From the NCBI GenBank assembly GCA_026982895.1, contig JALWQW010000019.1, positions 80,500 to 125,956 on the forward strand: 45,457 nt of DNA. The letters are read 5' to 3'. This document shows, piece after piece, positions 19,412 through 32,912 of this stretch (the first letter of the stretch is position 1; every line of letters starts with the position of its first letter). This stretch comes from Microcaldota archaeon (GTDB lineage: Archaea; Micrarchaeota; Micrarchaeia; Anstonellales; J096). The position numbers and the translations under genes are program-made. The notes below the pieces were generated by a model. The model was not told the DNA's origin, made no database searches, and saw only the letters and a program-made list of their open reading frames with translations.

Positions 19412-20800
19412 TTACCACTCCTTGGCGTTCTCCAAAAAGTCTATATCATTTGTGTAAAAGTCGCGAATATCCTCTCTGGCCAATAGGAGCATCAGAGGTC
19501 GTTCTAAACTTAAACCAAAGGCTAGGACAGGATATTCTGCACCGAGCGGCTCTACAACTTCTCTTCTAAATATTCCAGCTCCTCCGAGTTCAAGCCATTC
19601 CTTTTTAGGCTCAAACCATACTTCTATCTCTAGGCTTGGCTCTGTATATGGAAAGTAGCTGGGCCTGAATCTAACCTTTGGGAAGCCTATTTTGGCGTAA
19701 AAGGTTTTAAGTATGCCCAAAAGATGGCGGAAATTTACATTCTTGTCGGCTATAATGCCCTCGACTTGATGGAATTCTGCTAGGTGTCTATAATCTATGG
19801 CTTCATTCCTGAAAACCCTTCCTATGGCGAAAAATTTGCCTCTCTTATGCTTCCACAATGTTCTAGCAGACAGCACCGTTGTATGCGTTCTCAGTGCCAT
19901 TTTTCTAGCTTCTTCTTCCTTCCATTTATAATGCCAGCCCTTCTCATGCACCTCCTTTATTTTTTCCTTTAAATCTTCTGGAAATTTGCTCTCACTCCTC
20001 ATCGGCAGGAAGAAAGTATCAGCCAATTCCCTGCTGGGGTGGTCTTGGGGTTGGTATAAAGCGTCGAAATTCCAAAAGCTTTCCTCAACATAATTTCCAT
20101 ACATCTCCTTGAAGCCCATACTGAGAAATACCTGCCTTATTTTCTCAATGGCCTTGTTGATTGGATGTTCCACTCCTGATGGGTATGGCTTAATATCCTT
20201 TGGCTTCACCACATAACTCTTGAATTTAACCCCTTTCCACGAACCGTTTTCTAACATCTCCTTAGTCAGACGCTGGCCTTCTTCACTAAGCTCATATCTT
20301 CTTCCCTCTTCAGTTATTTTTGCATGCACCTTCAATATCTTCTTTTCCTTAACATAATTTCTCCTCAATAATTCCTTAACCTCTTCTTCATTTAACGCTT
20401 TTCCATCCTTCGCCTTTTTCAAAGCTGTTCTTAGCCAATAATTGCTCAAATCACCCTTTATTTTGAATGTGCCTTTATCAACTTCGGCTAAACCTTTTTC
20501 TTTAAGTTTCCCTACAAATCCTCTAAGCTCGTTGGGTATATCCCTCATGACTTTTCCATCGTATTCTCTGAGCATCTCCTCTGGGAGTTTTTCAAAAGCC
20601 TTTTCACCTTCTTCAGTAAGCTCATACTGTTTCTCTTTATTAGTCTCGAGCTCGACAAGCCCCTTTTCGCTCAGAAAGTAAAGGCTTCTATTAACACCAT
20701 CAGCGTTAATGCCTGTTTTGCTGACTAACTCTTCGCCGCTAGCCTCTCCAAGTTCCTTCAATGCTTTAAGAAGTTCTACTTCTGTTTTTGTTAGCTCCAT
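19412..20800 (-). CDS. pheS: Phenylalanyl-tRNA synthetase alpha subunit
   Basis: HPINKAIEKIRQVFLSMGFKEMYG, LRTHTTVLSARTL, RVFRNEAIDYRHLAEFHQVEG, LELGGAGIFRREVVEPLG, AFGLSLERPLML. ORF track starts at 20812; ATG at 20800 (MELTKTEVELLKAL) also plausible. Confidence 0.95.
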   Translation of the reverse strand: MELTKTEVELLKALKELGEASGEELVSKTGINADGVNRSLYFLSEKGLVELETNKEKQYELTEEGEKAFEKLPEEMLREYDGKVMRDIPNELRGFVGKLKEKGLAEVDKGTFKIKGDLSNYWLRTALKKAKDGKALNEEEVKELLRRNYVKEKKILKVHAKITEEGRRYELSEEGQRLTKEMLENGSWKGVKFKSYVVKPKDIKPYPSGVEHPINKAIEKIRQVFLSMGFKEMYGNYVEESFWNFDALYQPQDHPSRELADTFFLPMRSESKFPEDLKEKIKEVHEKGWHYKWKEEEARKMALRTHTTVLSARTLWKHKRGKFFAIGRVFRNEAIDYRHLAEFHQVEGIIADKNVNFRHLLGILKTFYAKIGFPKVRFRPSYFPYTEPSLEIEVWFEPKKEWLELGGAGIFRREVVEPLGAEYPVLAFGLSLERPLMLLLAREDIRDFYTNDIDFLENAKEW

Positions 20801-21587
20801 ATCTACCACCATGGAAGGTTGTTATTATATACAAATATGCTGCTCCTAAGAATATGGCGATACCCACCAAAAGTTGTCCATCACCCTCACTTAGCAGGTT
20901 GCTTACACTCGATATAAGCCTGCCAAAATATTGGCTTATCTCCTGAGGTATGCTCTCTTCTACCATAACTTTTAAACGAAAGGATACGAGTATGATGTCG
21001 TTCCAGTAAATCATATCAGCTTTTGTAGGCAGTTCTACTTTTTGCAAATTGTTTGGGAAAGGATTTACATCGACTATCTCACTTCCTTCTGGCAATACAA
21101 TCATGAGGACTTTATCTCTGTTCAATATAAGATTTCCATTTTTTGTCTTCGGGTAATTAAGCACATCTGGATTTAAGCTATAAACATAGACGCGGGGTTT
21201 AAGCATTTTCTTTTGAAAGAGCTCTTCACCTTTTGCTATATCATAACTTACCAATACATCTCCAACATATTTACCCGACAGAGTCGTTTTAACTGGTTGA
21301 GGATTTATCTCCACATTTTCTACATCTACTTTACTTGTATCTATATGTATTTTAACATCTGAGCTGTTTAATGCATGTGCCCATGCGCTGAAAGTGTTTA
21401 TCTCACCAGCTTTATTATAATTTACTACATCTACTTCATTGTCCATGCTGACAACATATTTCTCCTCTATGTTTATTGAACCATCTTCGTGAAGGTTTAT
21501 CTTCAATGTGTGGCTTTTGAGGTTCATGCCAGCAAATGTGAAGCCGACGAAGATAATGGCTAGCAGTAGGATTAACTGTGCCTTCAT
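20766..21587 (-). CDS. Predicted secreted, C-terminally membrane-anchored protein, unknown function (273 aa)
   Basis: N-terminal signal-like MKAQLILLLAIIFVGFTFA; C-terminal TM LLVGIAIFLGAAYLYIITTF with basic tail; overlaps the pheS start. Confidence 0.78.
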   Translation of the reverse strand: MKAQLILLLAIIFVGFTFAGMNLKSHTLKINLHEDGSINIEEKYVVSMDNEVDVVNYNKAGEINTFSAWAHALNSSDVKIHIDTSKVDVENVEINPQPVKTTLSGKYVGDVLVSYDIAKGEELFQKKMLKPRVYVYSLNPDVLNYPKTKNGNLILNRDKVLMIVLPEGSEIVDVNPFPNNLQKVELPTKADMIYWNDIILVSFRLKVMVEESIPQEISQYFGRLISSVSNLLSEGDGQLLVGIAIFLGAAYLYIITTFHGGRYGANKNRSRTS

Positions 21588-21779
21588 AAGCCCCTTTAAA
21601 GCCCAATCCTTTTTAATAGTATCTCTATAGCTACTACTTGATTACTATTTTAACCCATTTACATTGCTCTTTTCTTCATGATATTGTTTTGTTTTTTGTT
21701 CTTTTTTGTAAGCACAGCCCTATGTATTTAAAAGGATTACCGCCAAAGAAGAATGAAAATTTTTTGTAGTGTGATATGA

Positions 21780-22655
21780 ATGGCTAAAAAAGAGACTCTT
21801 TCGGATGAAAAGGCCGTTGAGGAGACGAAGGCTCTAGAAAATGCCGCTGCTGACGAAGCTGAGAAGGTTACCGAGGCGGCTAAGACGGAAGAGGTTAGTG
21901 AAGCAAAGAAGGCAAATTCGAAAAGCAATGAAGATGCTGTAAAGGAAAAGAAGGCTAAACGCAGCAAGAAGAAGGTAGAAGAGGGCAACGAAGAAAAATC
22001 AGACAAGGCAGTAGAGAAGAAAGGCAAAGATGAAGTTAAAGAAAGTGACGAGAGCAAAGAGAAGAAGAAAACAAAAGGCGCTGGGAAGAGCAAAGACGCT
22101 AAAAAAGCCAAGGAAAGCAAAAAGGCGGAGAAGCCTGAAAAGCCCAAAAATCCCATAGATGCGAAAATAGACGAGCTGAATGCTAAAAAACGCGAGCTCA
22201 TATATAAGGTTAAGAATGCCACGAAGCAGCTTAAATACAAGAAAATTGAGCTTGAAGCTCTTGTAAAGATATTGAAGGACTATGACGAGAGTAAAGTTCA
22301 GAAGCTGCAGAGGCGCTTAAAGAGCCTCGAATTTAAGATAGCTACGCGGGCTTTAAACAACAAAGCAGAGAGGGAGCTCGTTAAGCGCATTATGGTAATC
22401 GAGAAAGAGCTTGCTCAATTTAGGCCTATGATGAAGGCCAAGAAGAGACGCAAATTCTTGGAAGAAGATGTTTCCAAATTAGAAGAAGAAATTAAAGACC
22501 TCGAATCTAAATTAAAGGAAATCCGCGAGGAGTTAAGAGGTCTATTCAGGAAGAAGAAGACCGAAGAGATTGCCAAGAAGAGAGGTGTCTCTATAAGCGA
22601 TGAGCGTGAAGAGCTTGTAACGCTCGGCGACATCATCGTTATGGAAGAAGAGTAA
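21780..22655 (+). CDS. Lys/Glu/Ala-rich protein: low-complexity N-terminus plus coiled-coil C-terminus (291 aa)
   Basis: About 120 aa of K/E/A/S-rich sequence then long coiled coil (AKIDELNAKKRELIYKVKNATKQLKYKKIELEALVKIL...). Confidence 0.78.
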   Translation: MAKKETLSDEKAVEETKALENAAADEAEKVTEAAKTEEVSEAKKANSKSNEDAVKEKKAKRSKKKVEEGNEEKSDKAVEKKGKDEVKESDESKEKKKTKGAGKSKDAKKAKESKKAEKPEKPKNPIDAKIDELNAKKRELIYKVKNATKQLKYKKIELEALVKILKDYDESKVQKLQRRLKSLEFKIATRALNNKAERELVKRIMVIEKELAQFRPMMKAKKRRKFLEEDVSKLEEEIKDLESKLKEIREELRGLFRKKKTEEIAKKRGVSISDEREELVTLGDIIVMEEE

Positions 22656-22676
22656 TTTCCTTTTTTATATTTTATT

Positions 22677-22749
22677 AGCCCCGTCGTCTAGTGGCCAAGG
22701 ATGCCGGGTTCTGGCCCCGGTGACCCAGGTTCGAATCCTGGCGGGGCTA
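22677..22749 (+). tRNA. tRNA-Gln (anticodon CTG)
   Basis: AGCCCCG/CGGGGCT 7-bp acceptor; anticodon stem-loop CCGGG-TTCTGGC-CCCGG (CTG); T arm CCAGG-TTCGAAT-CCTGG; no encoded CCA. Confidence 0.93.
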
Positions 22750-22825
22750 TATTTTTCTTTTTACATTAAAATATTTTTCCAAACCGCTAATTTATCATGC
22801 TATTCTATGCTACCTAACATATAGC

Positions 22826-22834
22826 TTTATAAAA
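22826..22834 (+). promoter_or_regulatory. Archaeal TATA box for rpoH
   Basis: TTTATAAAA 24 nt upstream of the ATG at 22850. Confidence 0.6.
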
Positions 22835-22849
22835 CCTTCCCTTACATTA

Positions 22850-23137
22850 ATGGCAACGCCTCGAGGTGGGATTTTGGCAGTTAGGAAGAAGGAAACCAGC
22901 TTAGATATTGTTAATTATTTCTTAATACCGCCTGTTAGGGTTTTGTCCGACAAGGAGAAGAAAAAAGTTTTTGATAAATACGGTGTTGGCTCTGAGCATT
23001 TTCCAAAAATTTTGGAGTCGGACCCTCTTGCTAAAGCCCTCAAATTGAAAGTCGGAGATGTTATCGAAATAAAGAGGGATGACGGAACGGGCGAATACCT
23101 TGCTTATCGCGTCTGTGTTTCTTCTTCAGATGAGTGA
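22850..23137 (+). CDS. rpoH: DNA-directed RNA polymerase subunit H (Rpo5)
   Basis: NYFLIPPVRVLSDKEKKKVFDKYGVGSEHFPKILESDPLAKALKLKVGDVIEIKRDDGTGEYLAYRVCV; followed by rpoB. Confidence 0.95.
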   Translation: MATPRGGILAVRKKETSLDIVNYFLIPPVRVLSDKEKKKVFDKYGVGSEHFPKILESDPLAKALKLKVGDVIEIKRDDGTGEYLAYRVCVSSSDE

Positions 23138-23167
23138 TTTCCCACTCATGGTCATAGGTGAATATCT

Positions 23168-26100
23168 ATGGTAAAAGAACTTATATCTGCATATTTTAAA
23201 GAAAACTCTTTAGTGAAGCAGCACTTGGACTCCTACAACCGCTTTATTAACGAAGGGGTTCAGGATATCATTCGTCGTGTTGGGACGATAAAAACCAATG
23301 TGCCTGGCTTTGAAATCCGGTTAGGAAAGGCCCGCTTTGATATGCCCCGCTTTTATGAAATGCGTGGTGGTTATAGGCCTATACTCCCCTCAGAGGCGCG
23401 CATGAGAAATTTGACATACGCCAGCCCTCTCTTCTTGGAGATGATTCCTGTTTATAATGGCATTGAGAAGGCTATTTATAGCGAGGTCTTCATTGGCGAA
23501 GTGCCTGTGATGGTTAAGAGCGACCTTTGTTATCTAAGCAATATGAGCGAAGAAGAGCTTATAGACGCTGGTGAAGACCCTCTCGACCCCGGCGGCTATT
23601 TCATCGTGAATGGCAGCGAGCGTGTTCTTGTTAGCTTAGAAGACTTAATACCTAACAAAGTTGTAACCACGCCTGAAAAAGACACCACAGTTATAGCAAA
23701 AGTCTTCTCGACGAGGCACGGTTTTAGGGCTAGAACAGTCGTAAGAAGAGCCAAGGATGGAAGGTGGTATCTAGAATTCCCATCAACGCCGCCAAATGTT
23801 CCTCTCACAGTGGTTCTTCGTGTATTGGGCTTTAGGGAGGATTCTGACATTGAAGAGCTTTTCAATTTATCTCTCCTCGAGATTAAGAACGACTTAATAT
23901 ACAATAATGGTTTAGATACTAGTAAAGACGACCCTGTCGAATGGTTAAGTAAAAAGCTTTCTCCGTCTCAACCAAAAGAATTCCGCGACGATAGGATGTG
24001 GCATCTCATTGATGAATATCTTCTCCCCCACTTAGGTACAGACGAAGCCGCGAGAAAGAAAAAAGCTCTTTATCTCGCTAGAATGGCCGAAAGAACTACT
24101 CGTGTTTATCACAAGAAGCTCATACCCGACGATAGAGACCACTACGGCAATAAGCGCATGAAGATAGCCGGCGACTTAATGGAAGAGCTCTTCCGTTATG
24201 CCTTCAATTTCTTAACTCGTGATATTATCTATCAGGCGAGCAGGCTTAGTGTTAGAGGTAGAAAACTGCAGCCGCACACATTAGTAAGGCAAGATGCCCT
24301 TACAGACAGAATAATGTACGCCCTTGCTACAGGTAACTGGATTGCTGGGCAGACTGGTGTATCCCAGCTTCTCGATAGGGTGAGTTGGGCTTCGAGCCTA
24401 TCGCACAGGAGACGTGTTATCTCTCCGTTGAGTAGGAAGCATCCCCATTTCTTGGCTAGGGATTTGCATGGCACTCATTATGGTAAGCTTTGTCCCTCTG
24501 AAACACCAGAAGGTACGAGCACATCTCTTGTTAAAAACCTCTCGCTGATGGCTGAAATATCGACAGGAGCAGACCCAGAGCCTGTAAGACAGTTCCTTCT
24601 CAACTACGATTTCAAAGAAGAAGTTAAGGACATAAAGGAGTATTATGCAATATACTTAAATGGAGACTTCCTTGGCTTCCACAAAGACGGCGAATCTATA
24701 GCAAAAGCTCTTCGAGAAAAGCGACGAGCATCCGAAATAGATTATCAGGTTAATGTTTATGTAAATTATAAGACGCAGGAAGTCTTCGTCAATACGGATA
24801 GGGGCAGGGTAAGGAGACCTTACATAATTGTGGAGAATGGAAAGTCTAAGCTTACTCCCGAACTTTTAGATAGAGTTAAGCAGGGGAAGCTCACATGGAG
24901 GCATCTATTGAAGATAGGTGTTATAGAGTATCTCGACGCTGAAGAGGAAGAAAATACACTTATAGCGAAGAGTCCTGAAGATATAAAGGAAGATACGACT
25001 CATTTGGAATTGGAGCCTTCAACGATATTCGGCGTTGTTGCAGGCATCTTGCCTTTCAGCAACTACAACTCCAGTCCGAGGCTTACAATGGCTTCTAGCC
25101 AGCTTAAACAGAGTCTTGGCCTCTATGCAGCTAATTACAATCAGCGCTTTGATACTAAGTCATACATAATGTATTATCCTCAACAGCCTCTATCTCAAAC
25201 AGAAGTTTATAAGAGCCTTCATTTGGAGAGAAGGGCTGCTGGCCAAAACTTCGTCGTAGCAGTCACGACCTATCGTGGTTGGGGTATGGCGGATGGCGTC
25301 ATCATGAATAAGAACGCTATAGACAGAGGTCTTGGCAGGGCTATGATGTTCAAGACATATGAAACAGAAGAGGTGAGCTATCCTTCTAGACAAAAGGATA
25401 GTATTGAATTGCCATCTCCAAAAGTCGAAGGCTATCGTGGAGAAGAATATTACAAGCATTTGGATGTCGATGGCATCGTAGTGCCCGAGAGTGAAGTTTA
25501 TCCAAGAGATGTTTTGGTTGGAAAGGTTTCTCCACCTAGATTCCTTGAAGAGCTTAGCATATTCGGTATGGTCGAGGAGAAGAAGCGTGAAAACTCTCTA
25601 GTTGTTAAGCAGGGAGACCATGGAAAAGTCGATAGTGCAATGATAGCCGACGGACCAAACGGCAATAAAGTCGTTAAGGTTAGGTTGCGCTTGCCAAAAG
25701 TTCCTGAGATAGGCGATAAGTTCTCCAGCAGGCACGGGCAGAAGGGTGTCATCGGTTTAATCGTTCCGCAGGAAGATATGCCGTTTACAAAAGACGGCAT
25801 CGTTCCAGACCTTATAATTAATCCCCATGCAATACCTAGTCGTATGACTTCCGGCCATTTATTGGAGATGCTTGCTGGTAAGATGGGCTCTTTGAAAGGT
25901 GAGCTAATAGACGCAACACCATTTAGCAGCACCACACCTGAAGAAGTTATAGAGCAGCTCAAAGCACTTGGCTTCGATGAATATGGCGAAGAGGAGATGT
26001 ACGATGGTATTACCGGCGAAAAATTGAAGGTGAAGATATTTATAGGTGTTATATACTATCAGAGGCTCCACCACTTGGTTAGCAATAAAATGCACGCCAG

Positions 26101-26455
26101 GAGCAAAGGTCCTGTTCAGCTCTTAACTCTACAGCCAACAGAAGGTAGGAGTAGAGAGGGAGGTCTCCGTTTCGGTGAGATGGAGCGTGATACGCTTATA
26201 GGTTATGGCGCTTCCATGCTCATCCGGGAGCGTTTATTGGAGGAGAGTGACAAGAGCATACAGTATATTTGTAGGGACTGCGGCAGCTTCGGCTACATGG
26301 ATTATACAAAGGGTAGAGCTGTCTGCCAGCTTTGTGGCAGCACGAATGTAAAGCCCGTAGAGGCAGGTTATGCCTTCAAGCTTCTCTTCGAAGAGATAGA
26401 GAGCTTGGGTATATTCCCGCGCGTCATAATAGATAGGCGCGCCAATGATTTGTGA
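23168..26455 (+). CDS. rpoB: DNA-directed RNA polymerase subunit B (unsplit, 1095 aa)
   Basis: GGYFIVNGSERVLVSLEDL, LCPSETPEGTSTSLVKNLSLM, GDKFSSRHGQKGVIG, C-terminal Zn finger CRDCGSF...CQLCGS. Confidence 0.98.
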   Translation: MVKELISAYFKENSLVKQHLDSYNRFINEGVQDIIRRVGTIKTNVPGFEIRLGKARFDMPRFYEMRGGYRPILPSEARMRNLTYASPLFLEMIPVYNGIEKAIYSEVFIGEVPVMVKSDLCYLSNMSEEELIDAGEDPLDPGGYFIVNGSERVLVSLEDLIPNKVVTTPEKDTTVIAKVFSTRHGFRARTVVRRAKDGRWYLEFPSTPPNVPLTVVLRVLGFREDSDIEELFNLSLLEIKNDLIYNNGLDTSKDDPVEWLSKKLSPSQPKEFRDDRMWHLIDEYLLPHLGTDEAARKKKALYLARMAERTTRVYHKKLIPDDRDHYGNKRMKIAGDLMEELFRYAFNFLTRDIIYQASRLSVRGRKLQPHTLVRQDALTDRIMYALATGNWIAGQTGVSQLLDRVSWASSLSHRRRVISPLSRKHPHFLARDLHGTHYGKLCPSETPEGTSTSLVKNLSLMAEISTGADPEPVRQFLLNYDFKEEVKDIKEYYAIYLNGDFLGFHKDGESIAKALREKRRASEIDYQVNVYVNYKTQEVFVNTDRGRVRRPYIIVENGKSKLTPELLDRVKQGKLTWRHLLKIGVIEYLDAEEEENTLIAKSPEDIKEDTTHLELEPSTIFGVVAGILPFSNYNSSPRLTMASSQLKQSLGLYAANYNQRFDTKSYIMYYPQQPLSQTEVYKSLHLERRAAGQNFVVAVTTYRGWGMADGVIMNKNAIDRGLGRAMMFKTYETEEVSYPSRQKDSIELPSPKVEGYRGEEYYKHLDVDGIVVPESEVYPRDVLVGKVSPPRFLEELSIFGMVEEKKRENSLVVKQGDHGKVDSAMIADGPNGNKVVKVRLRLPKVPEIGDKFSSRHGQKGVIGLIVPQEDMPFTKDGIVPDLIINPHAIPSRMTSGHLLEMLAGKMGSLKGELIDATPFSSTTPEEVIEQLKALGFDEYGEEEMYDGITGEKLKVKIFIGVIYYQRLHHLVSNKMHARSKGPVQLLTLQPTEGRSREGGLRFGEMERDTLIGYGASMLIRERLLEESDKSIQYICRDCGSFGYMDYTKGRAVCQLCGSTNVKPVEAGYAFKLLFEEIESLGIFPRVIIDRRANDL

Positions 26456-26465
26456 GGTGGAAAAA

Positions 26466-29931
<3,466 letters not shown>

Positions 29932-29935
29932 TAGT

Positions 29936-30286
29936 ATGGCAGAAAAAGCTGGAAAAGCAGATAGTAAGCGCTTGGCTAGAAAGCGCCAGAAAAAGACGAA
30001 GGTTAGTGATATAGAGAAGAATCTCAGCTTGCTATTGGATACAGGAGAGGTTGTTTTGGGCAGTAGAGAAGGTATGAAGACACTCATGCTTGAAGAGGCT
30101 AAGGCAGTTGTCTATGCAGAGAACATTCCAGAGAATACAAAGCAGGACTTTTTGAAGTATGCCGAGATGGCGGGGATTAAAGCCATTGAATTCAAAGGCA
30201 GCTCTCTGAAATTGGGTAAGCTCTGCGGTAAGCTTTTCCCTGTAAGTGTTATTGTCGTTAAAGAGTTTGGCGAAGCTGAATTGTAG
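29936..30286 (+). CDS. rpl30e: Ribosomal protein L30e with basic N-terminal extension
   Basis: TGEVVLGSREGMKTLMLEEAKAVVYAENIPENTKQDFLKYAEMAGIKAIEFKGSSLKLGKLCGKLFPVSVIVV; located between rpoA2 and nusA. Confidence 0.94.
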   Translation: MAEKAGKADSKRLARKRQKKTKVSDIEKNLSLLLDTGEVVLGSREGMKTLMLEEAKAVVYAENIPENTKQDFLKYAEMAGIKAIEFKGSSLKLGKLCGKLFPVSVIVVKEFGEAEL

Positions 30287-30296
30287 AGGTAGGGAG

Positions 30297-30734
30297 ATGG
30301 CATCGTTAGAGTTGAGCTCTGAAATCATAGAGCTTTCCAATCTTTTTTCACGCATTACTGGTGTCGAAGCTGTTGATATTGTTGACATAGGCGACGCTGT
30401 TGCCTTCACTGTGCCAAAGAAGGATGTTGGTAGAGCTGTTGGGCAGAAAGGAAAATTTGTCGAGATATTGAGAAAGAAGTTGAACAAGGGTGTTTATGTC
30501 TTCGCCGACAGCGACTCATTGGAAGAGTTCGTTAAGAATCTTTTCAGCAATGTAAAAATCCTCGATGTTGATATAGTCAATATCATGGGGGAGCGCGTTA
30601 TAACCCTCCTTGTCTCTGAGAAGGATAAAGCGAAAGCTCTGGGGAAGAAAAAAGCCCATCTCCGCATAGCCAAGGAGCTTTTGGCGGATAAATTCAAAGC
30701 CTCCCTTAACTTAAAGACAAAGGTCATGGCTTGA
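30297..30734 (+). CDS. nusA: Archaeal NusA-like transcription factor (KH domains)
   Basis: VEAVDIVDIGDAVAFTVPKKDVGRAVGQKGKFVEILRKKLNKGVYVF; ATG at 30297 preferred; canonical position in rpo operon. Confidence 0.92.
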   Translation: MASLELSSEIIELSNLFSRITGVEAVDIVDIGDAVAFTVPKKDVGRAVGQKGKFVEILRKKLNKGVYVFADSDSLEEFVKNLFSNVKILDVDIVNIMGERVITLLVSEKDKAKALGKKKAHLRIAKELLADKFKASLNLKTKVMA

Positions 30735-30816
30735 TTTTTTACTAATTCATTGAATTTTATTATTGTGATTTTGTTAATAGATATCTTTTTAAACACTTTT
30801 GTCCATATATTATAAC

Positions 30817-31743
30817 ATGGCTAAATTTAAGATATATATCGCAGGTAGTGTGGGGGGAGGCACCCCAACAAAAACTAGGAACTTGCCCTCTTACTTATTA
30901 AATGACAAAATCCTTCTTGATGGTGGTGATGGTTTCACTTATCAACTTCGTAAAGGTGGAAAGAATCTTTCTAAAATTGAAACTATTTTTATATCTCACG
31001 AGCATCCTGACCATTGGGCAGGTATAATTGGTTATTTACAGGCTGTGGGTTTGAATAAAAGGCCACAACCTCTTAAAATTATAGGTCCTGAGGAGGTGTT
31101 GAATTTTTTAACAGCATCGATGAAGTTTATGGAGAATAGTATTAATCTTGAATTCATCCCATTAAAGGAAGATGGCCTAATTTACACTAATAAAGGATTA
31201 ACAATTACTGCGTTGAAGGTTCCTCATACAGATAATAGTTATGGTTTTCTCATAAAACAGGAAGGCGAGCGTAAATTTGATGGCAAAAAAGCGGCACAAT
31301 TAGGTGTGAAAGGCCCCATGTTTGGAGAGCTTAAAAAGAATGGTTTCGTGGAGACTGAACAGGGTGTTGTAAAAATAGATGATGTTTCTACTCTGGAGCC
31401 AGGGACTGCTATATTTTATACAGGTGATGTAGGGCCAGAAGTGTTTCGTGATAGCAAACTACTTACCAATCTTAAAAGCCAAGTAGATGCTCTTAACTTA
31501 CTTCTTGTTGATGGCACTTATTTGAAGGCAAAAGATAGAAAGAATCAATCTCATTTAACATTAGAAGAGGCAGTAAAGCTGGCAGAAGAACTTGAAGCTA
31601 TTAATGTTGTATTAACACATATCTCTAATCGTTATAATGATAATGATGTTGAAGAGGCTAACGTTGTATTAAGAGCTTTTGCAGATGAAAAAGGACTAAA
31701 TATGGCTGCTGTGGCTGAAGATGGGATGACAGTTGAAATATAA
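30817..31743 (+). CDS. MBL-fold hydrolase (RNase Z-like)
   Basis: FISHEHPDHWAGIIGYLQ (HxHxDH); PHTDNSYGFLI; IFYTGDVGP; LTHISNRYND. ATG at 30817 follows TATA TTTTTAAA 30786-30793. Confidence 0.83.
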   Translation: MAKFKIYIAGSVGGGTPTKTRNLPSYLLNDKILLDGGDGFTYQLRKGGKNLSKIETIFISHEHPDHWAGIIGYLQAVGLNKRPQPLKIIGPEEVLNFLTASMKFMENSINLEFIPLKEDGLIYTNKGLTITALKVPHTDNSYGFLIKQEGERKFDGKKAAQLGVKGPMFGELKKNGFVETEQGVVKIDDVSTLEPGTAIFYTGDVGPEVFRDSKLLTNLKSQVDALNLLLVDGTYLKAKDRKNQSHLTLEEAVKLAEELEAINVVLTHISNRYNDNDVEEANVVLRAFADEKGLNMAAVAEDGMTVEI

Positions 31744-31751
31744 CTAATTTT

Positions 31752-32819
31752 TTAACCTTCTATTTTTTCCACTCTTGTCTTATCTAGCAGAGGTTTTATC
31801 TTGGCAAAAGCGTCTTCGATTTCTTCTAATTTTGCCTCCTCTCTAACAACTTTGTCGATGCCGCAAAACTCCTTTTGCTTTTCTGATAGCTCGTAAGTTC
31901 CTATTTTCTTGCTTAGCGCTATAATCTCATCTTTGCTCATTCCTATAAGAGGTCTTAAGAAGAGGCCGTCGATGCTGTAATATATCTTGTAAAGAAGCCT
32001 CTGGCGCTGTGTGCTTGTCTGGTTTAGGCTGTCGCCCGTTATTACAGCCCTTTGCCCTGCATGCCTACTTCCCAAATAATAAATAGCCTTTTTCATAATT
32101 ATCTGCCTTATACCTTTAGCTGCGTTTTTGCTTATTGCTTCTATTAGTGGTTTTCCTTCAATATAATAAAAATTGCTTTCCATATGCCATGTATCTACTA
32201 ATCGTTTGTATATCTTGAAACTTTCATTGAGAACTTCTTTGTCAGGCGATATCATGAGGAAGTCAAGTTTTAAGCCTTTTCTTGCTGCTAACCACGCGGC
32301 AACAGGCGAATCAAAGCCTCCGCTGAATAGGACAAGACCTCTCCCATAGCTTCCATAGGGAAAGCCCCCTACTCCTTTCTTCTCTTCGCTTTTTAGATAT
32401 GCGAATATACTATCTTGCCTCATTTCTATCATGAGCGTGTCATCAGCGTTTTTAACGCCCATTTTGTATCCTGCATTTTCAAGCTTTTCAGCGATGCTCT
32501 TCATTAAATCAAGACTGTTTTCCTTAACTTTGTAGGCATTTGCTTTTTTTACTCTAATATGGTAAATTTTCTCTTTGGTTAAAAGTGGCTTTAACTCCTC
32601 GACGCTTAAATTCCTCAATTTCCTAGCTTTCACATACGATGAAATGCCGAAGATGTTGCTTAATTTATCTTCATCACTTTCAATGAGTATGCGCGCTTCG
32701 ATGTGCTTTATCTCGCTGCTTGGATAGACTTTTCTTATGCGCTCCATGAGCTTTTGCAAAAGCATTCCCCTTCTTATGCCGTGGAGAAAGAATTCTGAGA
32801 ACTTTACTAAATAAACCAT
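31752..32819 (-). CDS. thiI: tRNA 4-thiouridine synthetase ThiI-like (THUMP + PP-loop, no rhodanese domain)
   Basis: THUMP-type N-terminus; GRGLVLFSGGFDSPVAAWLAARKGLKLDFLMISPD PP-loop; ends after the PP-loop domain. Confidence 0.9.
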   Translation of the reverse strand: MVYLVKFSEFFLHGIRRGMLLQKLMERIRKVYPSSEIKHIEARILIESDEDKLSNIFGISSYVKARKLRNLSVEELKPLLTKEKIYHIRVKKANAYKVKENSLDLMKSIAEKLENAGYKMGVKNADDTLMIEMRQDSIFAYLKSEEKKGVGGFPYGSYGRGLVLFSGGFDSPVAAWLAARKGLKLDFLMISPDKEVLNESFKIYKRLVDTWHMESNFYYIEGKPLIEAISKNAAKGIRQIIMKKAIYYLGSRHAGQRAVITGDSLNQTSTQRQRLLYKIYYSIDGLFLRPLIGMSKDEIIALSKKIGTYELSEKQKEFCGIDKVVREEAKLEEIEDAFAKIKPLLDKTRVEKIEG

Positions 32820-32912
32820 GCTCTTTTCTTGCTGTGAAGGCATTTTAAATACATACCACTTTTTATGTTGGTTATAGGCACATTTTTAAATTCTCCTCTA
32901 TGAAATGGATGT

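Noticed and set aside
21737-22240. 167-aa minus-strand hydrophobic ORF
   Set aside because: Antisense of the Lys/Glu/Ala-rich segment at 21780-22655; apparent TM segments are compositional artefacts.
25498-25962. 154-aa minus-strand ORF inside rpoB
   Set aside because: Lies within the unambiguous rpoB coding region; no independent support.
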